Positions 6,692 to 12,677 of a stretch of 14,960 nt of DNA are shown piece by piece. Below the pieces are notes generated by a model that did not search any database, had not been told where the DNA came from, and saw only the letters and a program-made list of their open reading frames with translations. This stretch comes from Campylobacteraceae bacterium (lineage in GTDB: Bacteria > Campylobacterota > Campylobacteria > Campylobacterales > Sulfurospirillaceae). The stretch's first letter is position 1; each line of letters opens with the position of its first letter. The stretch is from contig JALUXQ010000081.1 of NCBI GenBank assembly GCA_027013265.1, forward strand, positions 1-14,960. The letters run 5' to 3'. The position numbers and the translations under genes were made by a program.

Positions 6692-7957
6692 ATGGCAAAA
6701 AATTTAGCAACAGATATGGCACCGCCATTCATTTTGGTGGCACACTACTTTATAGCAGGAGCCATATTCTATATGATTACTGCTTTTGTGTTGCCTTTTT
6801 ATGCAAATGATATAAGTGGATATTTTCTCTCATCTTCGATAGCATCATTGATGCATCTGTACCTGCTTGGTTTTGTGATGATGGTGATATTTGGTGCGAT
6901 GTATCAGCTCATACCTGTAGTTCTTGAAATTCCAATATTTTCAAAAGATTTTGCATATGTGCAATTTTATCTATTTGTTAGTGGGATTTTGATTTTTACT
7001 TTCGGTTTATGGGATGAGACATATACGCAAATCATACCATATGGTGCACTGCTTATGTACCTCTCCATGCTCATCTTTGTGGCTAATGTATTTTTGACAT
7101 ACAAAAATATAATCAGATGGGATATAGTGGCAAAATTTATTTTGGCTTCAAATCTCTTTTTGACCATAGGAGTCACAATCGGTTTTATCATAGCCTTGAG
7201 CCTGATATATGGATATAGTGTAGATATTTTGGAATTAGTTCAAATGCATATTGCTACAACTATATTTGGTTATGTGATTATGACTATCATGGGAGTTGGC
7301 ATGATTTTACTCCCTATGTTTTCACTATCGCATGGATTTAAACAAAAAGCTATAGAAATGGCATTTTATGCGATAATCATAGGGCTACTTCTGTTTTTAA
7401 TTGGGACAATTGTTGGAAATGATATTTTGAAATTTAGTGGAGTATTTTTTTGCACTATTGCTATATTTCTTGCTCTTTATCAAATGTATCTTATATTTTC
7501 AACAAGAATCAGAAAACAAAATGACTTTTGGGCAAAAAATATGATGGCTTCATTTGTGACTCTTATCATCTCATTTCTTATGCTTTTAGCGGGAATTGTC
7601 ACACAAAATGAAACTTTTTACATACTTTTTGGCTTTACGCTCTTTTTTGGTTTTTTTACTTTTTTTATAGTAGGACATATCTACAAAATACTCCCTTTTT
7701 TGGTGTGGTATCAGAGGTATTCACCGCTTGTAGGAAAAATCAAAGTACCTATGCTAAATGACATGGTAAAAGAGAAGGTAGCTGATATTCAGTTTTGGAT
7801 GACACTAATAGGACTGCTTTTGGCTATATTTGCAATCGGTTTTAAAATCACTCTTTTATTTGAGATAGGAGCAGTGATTATGGGAGTAGGAACACTACTT
7901 GTGATATATAATATATATTTTACATTAGTGTATGGCATAGAGGAATTAAAGAATTAA
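6692..7957 (+). CDS. Polytopic (about 12-helix) membrane protein, haem-copper-oxidase-I-like or NnrS-like
   Basis: 421 aa, almost wholly hydrophobic, with about 12 membrane helices. Histidines sit in repeated contexts of the form His-...-Gly-...-(I/L)P. These are His55 in MHLYLLGFVMMVIFG, followed by YQLIP; His186 in QMHIATTIFGY, followed by MILLPMF and His214; and His329 in VGHIYKILPFLVW. His18 lies in the first helix. Such spacing recalls haem-binding helices of cytochrome oxidase subunit I/NorB relatives and of NnrS, but the full haem-copper active-site set (the HH pair, the H-G-H motif) is missing. It is not a catalytic oxidase or NO reductase by motif. A role in NO tolerance or in haem/copper handling is inferred from the FNR-type box and neighbours. 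It begins two bases after the DUF2249 stop without a clear ribosome site, so translation is likely coupled. Confidence 0.75.
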   Translation: MAKNLATDMAPPFILVAHYFIAGAIFYMITAFVLPFYANDISGYFLSSSIASLMHLYLLGFVMMVIFGAMYQLIPVVLEIPIFSKDFAYVQFYLFVSGILIFTFGLWDETYTQIIPYGALLMYLSMLIFVANVFLTYKNIIRWDIVAKFILASNLFLTIGVTIGFIIALSLIYGYSVDILELVQMHIATTIFGYVIMTIMGVGMILLPMFSLSHGFKQKAIEMAFYAIIIGLLLFLIGTIVGNDILKFSGVFFCTIAIFLALYQMYLIFSTRIRKQNDFWAKNMMASFVTLIISFLMLLAGIVTQNETFYILFGFTLFFGFFTFFIVGHIYKILPFLVWYQRYSPLVGKIKVPMLNDMVKEKVADIQFWMTLIGLLLAIFAIGFKITLLFEIGAVIMGVGTLLVIYNIYFTLVYGIEELKN

Positions 7958-7993
7958 CTCGAAAAGTTTTACTTTTTGTAGCTTTAGGGGGTT

Positions 7994-8042
7994 GTAGGGA
8001 CTTTAGTCCCTGCCACTATAACGAGCTTTGCTCATTATAGTG
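7994..8042. repeat. Double-hairpin REP-like intergenic element
   Basis: Two adjacent hairpins sit between the 12-helix gene and the DUF59 gene. The first is GTAGGGACTTTAGTCCCTGC (7994-8013), an 8-bp stem including one G-T. The second pairs CACTATAA-C-GAGC (8014-8026) with GCTC-A-TTATAGTG (8030-8042) around a TTT loop: 12 pairs with one mismatch. No T-run follows either. The compact pair, GC-rich against its surroundings and placed within a transcription unit, looks like a dispersed REP-type element that could stabilise the upstream mRNA or reduce downstream expression. Confidence 0.65.
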
Positions 8043-8081
8043 TGTAAGAATAGTTAAGAAATTATAATGAAGGACTTAAAA

Positions 8082-8384
8082 ATGGCAGTAACTAAAGAGA
8101 TGGTTTATGATGCAACAAAAACAGTGATAGACCCAGAGGTTGGATTTGATATTTATGCTTTGGGCTTGATATATGATGCTAAAGTTGAGGGTGACAAGGC
8201 ACATGTAACTATGACGCTTTCGACTAGAGGTTGTCCTTTGCATGAGATGATGAAGCAGTGGACAAAAGAGGCTGTCGAAAAAATTGATGGCATAAACAGC
8301 TGTGAAGTAGAGATAGTTTGGGAGCCAGAGTGGAATATTACAATGGCTAGCGATGAAGTTAAAAAAGCATTGGGGGCACTATAA
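8082..8384 (+). CDS. DUF59 (MIP18/SufT/PaaD-like) iron-sulphur assembly protein
   Basis: 100 aa, with the full DUF59 pattern: VIDPEVGFDIYALGLIYDA (15-33), MTLSTRGCPLHEMM (44-57) with the invariant Cys51, and VEIVWEPEWNITMASDE (76-92). Relatives help mature or repair Fe-S proteins (SufT, PaaD, MIP18), which would fit damage by nitric oxide. An in-frame ATG at 8067 exists, but AAGGA at 8070-8074 lies seven bases before the ATG at 8082, so the shorter start is preferred. The stop overlaps the next start by one base (TAATG), so the two are translationally coupled. Whether it is read from the upstream FNR-type promoter through the hairpin element, or has its own promoter, is not clear. Confidence 0.88.
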   Translation: MAVTKEMVYDATKTVIDPEVGFDIYALGLIYDAKVEGDKAHVTMTLSTRGCPLHEMMKQWTKEAVEKIDGINSCEVEIVWEPEWNITMASDEVKKALGAL

Positions 8385-9031
8385 TGAATGGTTTTCCAGA
8401 TTTTTTTACAAAAGTTCCAGGAATCACAACTTTTGACCCTCTTGCTTTGACTTTAGGCACTGTTGAAGATGGAATTATCAAATTTAGATATACTCAGATT
8501 GTCAAATCAGCAGGACATAGTTGTCCAACGGTTGCAGGTGCATATCTCATGACACTTAAGGCTCTTGATGCACTCTATACAGATACAATAGCTGTTAGAG
8601 GCGAGATAAAAGTAGAGTTTAAAGAAGATTTAGAAGATGGAGTTGCAGGAGTTATCGCAAATGTGATTTCAAATATAACGGGAGCTACTCAAAAGAGTGG
8701 TTTTAAGGGGTTAAGCGGAAGATTTGCAAGGCACTCTTTGATGAGTTTTAATGCAGATATAAGCTCAAGTGTAAGATTTACTAGGGTTGACAATGGGAAA
8801 AGTGTGGATGTGTACTACAATCCAAATGTAGTCTTGCCAGATCCAAAAATGCCAGAGTTGATGAGACTTGTAGTCTCACAAAATGCAACAGATGAACAAA
8901 AAGTAGAGTTTGGAAAACTTTGGCAAGAGAGAGTAGAGAGAATTTTAATAGATAACTTTGATAATGAGAATATGATAAAAGTATCTTTAGTTACTTGGCG
9001 GAGTAATAATTTGCCTTTAGAAGTGTCTTAA
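8384..9031 (+). CDS. FmdE-like domain protein, function unknown
   Basis: 215 aa, soluble, without signal peptide. The best clue is GHSCPTVAGAYLMTLKALDAL (44-64), which resembles the H-G-H-x-C-P-G-x-x-x-G helix of FmdE-type proteins, a family first named from formylmethanofuran dehydrogenase operons. Cys47 and His45 could bind a metal. The C-terminal zinc-finger cysteines of some FmdE members are absent. A second notable stretch is SGFKGLSGRFARHSLMSF (105-122). No methanogenesis genes are near, so the original role cannot apply. The one-base overlap with the DUF59 gene suggests joint work, perhaps metal or cofactor delivery. The family call is moderate and the function is open. Confidence 0.6.
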   Translation: MNGFPDFFTKVPGITTFDPLALTLGTVEDGIIKFRYTQIVKSAGHSCPTVAGAYLMTLKALDALYTDTIAVRGEIKVEFKEDLEDGVAGVIANVISNITGATQKSGFKGLSGRFARHSLMSFNADISSSVRFTRVDNGKSVDVYYNPNVVLPDPKMPELMRLVVSQNATDEQKVEFGKLWQERVERILIDNFDNENMIKVSLVTWRSNNLPLEVS

Positions 9032-9040
9032 GGTAGTTTC

Positions 9041-9075
9041 CAGTATAATACTGTTTTTATAAATAGGATAAAGGA
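9041..9075 (+). promoter_or_regulatory. Possible promoter with 13-bp palindrome, and SUMT ribosome site
   Basis: CAGTATAATACTG (9041-9053) is a perfect 13-bp palindrome that contains a consensus TATAAT (9044-9049). A start site would fall near 9056. AAGGA (9071-9075) is the ribosome site for the SUMT gene. The palindrome may be an operator or a chance result of AT richness. Confidence 0.4.
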
Positions 9076-9078
9076 TAT

Positions 9079-9807
9079 TTGTTGGTTTATTTAACTGGGG
9101 CAGGACCTGGAGATATTGATCTTTTGACGATAAAAGCACTAAAAGTCATAAAAGAAGCAGATGTTATAATATATGACCGCCTAGCAAATTTAGATATATT
9201 AAAAGAAGCTAAAAATGGATGTCATTTTGTCTATGTTGGCAAAGAAAATGGCCATCACATAATGCCTCAAGAGAAGATAAACGAGACCATATATCAAAAC
9301 TCTTTAAAAAATAATACGATAGTGCGACTAAAGGGTGGAGATCCTTTTGTTTTTGGAAGAGGAGGAGAAGAGGGTAGCTATCTAAAAAGTATGGGTGTTA
9401 AATTTGAGATTATTCCAGGAATTACTTCTGCCATTAGTGTTCCTGCATATGCTGGCATTCCTGTTACTCATAGAGGAGTTTCTGTTTCATTTAGGGTTAT
9501 AACAGGGCATGAGTCATTAAGCAAAAATAGCTCACAGATAGATTGGGGGAGTCTAAAAAATGATGATACGCTCGTTTTTCTCATGGGGCTTCATAATTTA
9601 TCAAAAATTTCTACTAAACTGATAGAGATTGGAAAGCCAAAAGACTTTCCTTGTGCAGTTATATCAAGAGGAACTACAAAAGAACAAAAAACTGTAGTAG
9701 GTACACTTGGTAATATACTCCAACTCTCAAGAGATATACCAACACCAGCCTTGATTATTGTTGGAAGAGTGGTTGAATTAAGAGAGCAGTTGCATTGGTT
9801 TAAATGA
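9079..9807 (+). CDS. cobA: Uroporphyrinogen-III C-methyltransferase (SUMT)
   Basis: Transfers two methyl groups from S-adenosylmethionine to uroporphyrinogen III, giving precorrin-2 for siroheme, cobalamin or haem d1. At 242 aa it is a single-domain SUMT. Motifs: YLTGAGPGDIDLLT (4-17), VRLKGGDPFVFGRGGEE (82-98), PGITSAISVPAYAGIPVTHR (113-132), VFLMG and TPALIIVGRVV near the end. It starts with TTG. The AAGGA site is three bases from the TTG at 9079 and six from the in-frame TTG at 9082, so 9082 may be the true start. It overlaps the next gene by four bases. The neighbouring CysG-N gene gives the next steps. In a denitrifier with cd1 nitrite reductase this gene would be called nirE; sequence alone does not separate cobA from nirE. 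Confidence 0.92.
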   Translation: MLVYLTGAGPGDIDLLTIKALKVIKEADVIIYDRLANLDILKEAKNGCHFVYVGKENGHHIMPQEKINETIYQNSLKNNTIVRLKGGDPFVFGRGGEEGSYLKSMGVKFEIIPGITSAISVPAYAGIPVTHRGVSVSFRVITGHESLSKNSSQIDWGSLKNDDTLVFLMGLHNLSKISTKLIEIGKPKDFPCAVISRGTTKEQKTVVGTLGNILQLSRDIPTPALIIVGRVVELREQLHWFK

Positions 9808-10709
9808 TGAATTTTCATAAATATATAAAAGCTGTAGGTACTGGTCCTAAAAGTAATCATGATTTGAGTTTTGAAGAGAGTGCGGACATGATGACGCAAA
9901 TCTTAAACCGCTCAGTTCATGGCGAACAAATTGCTGCATTTTTACTCGGCTGGAGAATGAAGTCAGAGAGCATAGATGAGTTTAAAGGTGCCATCAAAGC
10001 TTGCGATAGTTTTATAAAAAAGAGACACATAGAAGATTCACTCGAACTAGGATATCCGTTTGATGGAAAGGCTAAAAATCCATATATTTTTCCACTGGTT
10101 TCACAGATTCTCCAAAACCAGAATTTGAATCTAGTCGTATCTGGAGATATTTTGCAACCTGCTAAATGTGGAATTACAACAAAATATATTTGTGATAATA
10201 TAAAATTACCGCCTAATTTATACTATTTTGATAGATTTGACTTTTTTAAAAATCTCCACGATTTAAGTCAAGTTCGTAATCGCTTAGGACTTCGTACAGG
10301 GCTAAACACAATAGAGAAACTTTCACAGGTTGGAAATAGCCAATACGCAATAACAGGTGTTTTTCATAAACCATATGTTAAAAAATATATAGAAATTTTT
10401 GGCTACAGATACAAACGGCTAGCCTTAATCCAAGGCAATGAAGGAACTCCTGAGTTATTTAGCAAAGGAAGTCTTTGGGTTTTTTCAAAAGGTAAAACAG
10501 AAGAGTTTGAGATTAATCCAAATTTTTACGGTATAAAATATAAAAATCCCATAGAGAGAATCACTCAAGAAGAGTCACTTCAACAATTAAAAAATCCTAC
10601 AAAAGAGTGTAGAGAACTAGCTTTATTAAATGCTGCTATATATCTTTTTGTTAGCAACAGAGCAAATAGCATAGATGAGGCTTACGAAAAGATTAAAATT
10701 TCTCGATAA
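9804..10709 (+). CDS. TrpD2/YbiB-like protein (glycosyltransferase family 3 relative)
   Basis: 301 aa, related to anthranilate phosphoribosyltransferase. The N-terminal helical domain is clear (ILNRSVHGEQIAAFLLGWRM, 33-52). DGKAKNPYIFPL (87-98) replaces the GTGGD phosphoribosyl-diphosphate loop of true TrpD. Later parts (YAITGVFHKPYVKKYIEIFG and LIQGNEGTPELF) align with the TrpD C-terminal lobe. This pattern belongs to the TrpD2/YbiB group, which I recall as lacking anthranilate transferase activity and, for E. coli YbiB, as binding nucleic acid. It overlaps the SUMT stop by four bases (ATGA) and has no separate ribosome site. It also overlaps the convergent CysG-N gene by 17 bases at its 3' end. 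Role in tetrapyrrole metabolism is unproven. Confidence 0.8.
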   Translation: MMNFHKYIKAVGTGPKSNHDLSFEESADMMTQILNRSVHGEQIAAFLLGWRMKSESIDEFKGAIKACDSFIKKRHIEDSLELGYPFDGKAKNPYIFPLVSQILQNQNLNLVVSGDILQPAKCGITTKYICDNIKLPPNLYYFDRFDFFKNLHDLSQVRNRLGLRTGLNTIEKLSQVGNSQYAITGVFHKPYVKKYIEIFGYRYKRLALIQGNEGTPELFSKGSLWVFSKGKTEEFEINPNFYGIKYKNPIERITQEESLQQLKNPTKECRELALLNAAIYLFVSNRANSIDEAYEKIKISR

Positions 10710-11253
10710 ATTTCTCTGCTTTTTTATCTAGCATGTTCATTCTTTCTTTTCCTTTTGGGAGAGATTTTCTTAATTCTTTCATCTCTTTTAAGAAATTTGA
10801 GATATTCTTGGGGATCAATTTTGAGAGATAGATTCTTAAGTGTTTAGCGAGCGCGGGGGATGTGCCAGAAGTTGATATCGCTATCGTTAAATCATCTTTT
10901 TTAACATAAGATGGAAATATAAAATCACAATAATCAACAGCATCAACAGCATTGCAAAGGCAACTAATCTTTTTAGCTTCTAGAAATATATCTTTTTGCA
11001 AAGATATGTCATCAACTGCCACTATTACAATCTTAAAAGTATCAATATCCCCCTTTTTATATCTTCTTTTTTTGTAAGATAAGTTTTTTTCTTCTATCTT
11101 TTCTAATAATTCTGGCAAAAAATATTCAGCAATTAATGTGATATCTTCTGTAAAATCAAGTAGGCGAAGAAGTTTCTCATGCGCTATGTGTCCGCCACCA
11201 ACTATAAGTATCTTTTTATCATCAAGTTTTAAAAATGCTGGAAAATATGCCAT
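10693..11253 (-). CDS. Precorrin-2 dehydrogenase/sirohydrochlorin ferrochelatase (CysG N-domain, Met8 type)
   Basis: 186 aa. Oxidises precorrin-2 with NAD+ and inserts iron to make siroheme. The NAD-binding loop is KILIVGGGHIAHEKLLRLL (14-32). NAVDAVDYCDFIFPS (101-115) holds Asp104, equal in position to the catalytic Asp104 of Salmonella CysG. STSGTSPALAKHLR (127-140) is the substrate loop; the residue at the place of CysG Ser128 is Thr here. Only the N-terminal domain is present; the methyltransferase is the separate gene at 9079. It converges on the TrpD2-like gene with 17 bases of shared DNA, and lies three bases behind the small membrane gene on the same strand. No ribosome site is seen, so coupling is likely. 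Confidence 0.9.
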   Translation of the reverse strand: MAYFPAFLKLDDKKILIVGGGHIAHEKLLRLLDFTEDITLIAEYFLPELLEKIEEKNLSYKKRRYKKGDIDTFKIVIVAVDDISLQKDIFLEAKKISCLCNAVDAVDYCDFIFPSYVKKDDLTIAISTSGTSPALAKHLRIYLSKLIPKNISNFLKEMKELRKSLPKGKERMNMLDKKAEKFIEKF

Positions 11254-11256
11254 AAT

Positions 11257-11445
11257 TTAAAAATATCTTAAAAATAGTCCACCAACTATAGATATGGCTA
11301 TGGTAAGCACAATAGTAAATAGATTGTATTGAAAATTACTAAGTTCTATTTTTTTATCGAAAAAATCTGTTATTTTTATAGCTGGATATATAGAAAAAAA
11401 CAGTAAAACAACAGAGAAAACCAATATAAAAACTATATCTTTCAT
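11257..11445 (-). CDS. Small two-helix membrane protein
   Basis: 62 aa with helices at about 4-24 and 42-60, joined by a charged loop (DFFDKKIELSNFQ). I do not recognise a family. The start is supported by AGGG on the minus strand about six bases before the ATG. It precedes the CysG-N gene by three bases, so the two probably share a transcript that starts in the divergent region and may feel the FNR-type box there. Short length keeps confidence moderate. Confidence 0.62.
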   Translation of the reverse strand: MKDIVFILVFSVVLLFFSIYPAIKITDFFDKKIELSNFQYNLFTIVLTIAISIVGGLFLRYF

Positions 11446-11524
11446 ATAAACCCTATTTTTTTGTATTTTTGTATATTACAGCAAAAATTGTGAATTTCTT
11501 ATAAAATGATAAAAAAATAGAAAG

Positions 11525-11540
11525 ATTGATATAAATCAAT
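11525..11540. promoter_or_regulatory. Perfect FNR/DNR box in the divergent nor/CysG-N region
   Basis: ATTGATATAAATCAAT contains TTGAT-N4-ATCAA with both half-sites perfect and one more matched pair outside. For the nor side, a TATAAT at 11563-11568 lies 33 bases from the box centre, giving about -41.5 to -42.5. For the minus side, TATAAG (plus positions 11498-11503) lies 32 bases away, so the box could serve both directions. Confidence 0.85.
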
Positions 11541-11562
11541 GCTTTTTTATAGTTTAATATAA

Positions 11563-11588
11563 TATAATACATAATAATAAGATAAGGA
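11563..11588 (+). promoter_or_regulatory. -10 element and ribosome site of the nor operon
   Basis: TATAAT (11563-11568), preceded by an overlapping second TATAAT (11558-11563). TAAGGA at 11583-11588 is the ribosome site. It sits too close to the ATG at 11588 but five bases from the ATG at 11594, which is therefore preferred. Confidence 0.6.
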
Positions 11589-11593
11589 TGTTT

Positions 11594-11920
11594 ATGACAG
11601 AACCATTATATATTAGACCCATTATCGAAGTTAGCGATTTTCTGCCCATTTTTGTTTCTGCTGCTCTTATTTTATTGTTCGGTTTAATTTACGCAAGTGT
11701 AGTGACACTTGTAAAAATGCAAAGACTCAAAAGTATATATATGTTTTTAGCATATTTCTTTTGGATTTTGCAGATTTATTGTACATACTTTCTTACGATG
11801 AAGATCCATAGTCAGCCATTTACCATAAAGGCTATGATGATTGCTATGGTTGCTTATCTGATGGTGCCTCATATTTACTACTATCTGATAACAAAATCTG
11901 AAGAGAGATATGAAGACTAA
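11594..11920 (+). CDS. Small three-helix membrane protein, first gene of the nor operon
   Basis: 108 aa, with membrane helices at about 18-40, 47-68 and 77-99. The tail is charged and short (SEERYED). I do not recognise a named family; it is not NorE (which is larger and related to oxidase subunit III). By position it could help NorCB assembly, as small accessory membrane proteins do in other nor clusters, but this is inference. The start at 11594 is chosen from the ribosome-site spacing; an in-frame ATG at 11588 would add two residues. It lies 55 bases upstream of norC with no promoter or terminator between, so all four genes probably share the FNR-box promoter. Confidence 0.78.
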   Translation: MTEPLYIRPIIEVSDFLPIFVSAALILLFGLIYASVVTLVKMQRLKSIYMFLAYFFWILQIYCTYFLTMKIHSQPFTIKAMMIAMVAYLMVPHIYYYLITKSEERYED

Positions 11921-11975
11921 GAAAACTATCCTTATGCATCTTTATGGTGTGTAATTAAGTTACAAAGGAGGACAA

Positions 11976-12677
11976 ATGTCTAGGAAAAAAGTATCCGTTT
12001 GGTCGGATAACCGTTTTTGGCAAAGATCTGCTACATGGGTGACAGGTTTTGCTTCGCTTTTGCTGATATGGTTAACATTTGACACCATGGGACAAATATC
12101 TATGGGAAATCAAAAAGACATAGATAACCATGTAGTTAAAAGAGTTCCATCTGCGACTGTTATCAACTATAAAGTTGAGTATAATATGAATAATCATAGA
12201 GGCCATGAGGTTCCAGTAATCGGTGGTGATGATGGAAAAGGCAACTCTTTGTTTAAAGTCAAAGAGAAGTTTTTTGGTAGAGATGATTATTCTCAAAAAG
12301 AGGCTGATGCACTTTTGCATCTTGGTAAGCTCGCTTCTCAGGCTAAAAACTGTATGGATTGCCACACGCTTCTAGGAAATGGAGCATACTATGCGCCAGA
12401 TCTTACCAAAGCTTGGTTAGATCCTGCTTGGGGCAAAAATGGACCAATGCAAGCCATGACAGGCAAAAGCACAAAAGAGGAGGCTATGGCTGAATTTTTA
12501 CAACATCCAGGAAAGTATCCAACTCATGCAAGGATGATGCCAAATCTTGGAATTACACCAAAAGAGGCCGTAGGACTTGTGGCATTTTTGAAACATATGG
12601 CTACAATCGATACAAATGGCTTTCCAAGAGGTTTTGGAAAGATTAAGGAAGGAGTAGTTTATGCAAAGACAAAATAA
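11976..12677 (+). CDS. norC: Nitric oxide reductase cytochrome c subunit, long form
   Basis: Electron-entry subunit of cNOR: anchored in the inner membrane with the haem domain in the periplasm. The anchor helix is at about 21-38. The haem c site is CMDCH (126-130), followed by GNGAYYAPDLTKAW, which is typical of NorC. The likely axial ligand is Met187 or Met188 in RMMPNLGI. At 233 aa it is about 80 residues longer than the roughly 150-aa NorC of Pseudomonas and Paracoccus. The extra segment lies between anchor and haem (about 45-120), carries no CxxCH and is rich in charged residues. The ribosome site AAGGAGG (11965-11971) is near-perfect. Its 3' end overlaps norB by 17 bases. Confidence 0.93.
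   Translation: MSRKKVSVWSDNRFWQRSATWVTGFASLLLIWLTFDTMGQISMGNQKDIDNHVVKRVPSATVINYKVEYNMNNHRGHEVPVIGGDDGKGNSLFKVKEKFFGRDDYSQKEADALLHLGKLASQAKNCMDCHTLLGNGAYYAPDLTKAWLDPAWGKNGPMQAMTGKSTKEEAMAEFLQHPGKYPTHARMMPNLGITPKEAVGLVAFLKHMATIDTNGFPRGFGKIKEGVVYAKTK

Noticed and set aside
8061..8084. ATG at 8067 as start of the DUF59 gene, and TATAAT at 8063-8068 as its promoter
   Set aside because: AAGGA at 8070-8074 fits the ATG at 8082. A promoter at 8063 would start the transcript inside the ribosome site.
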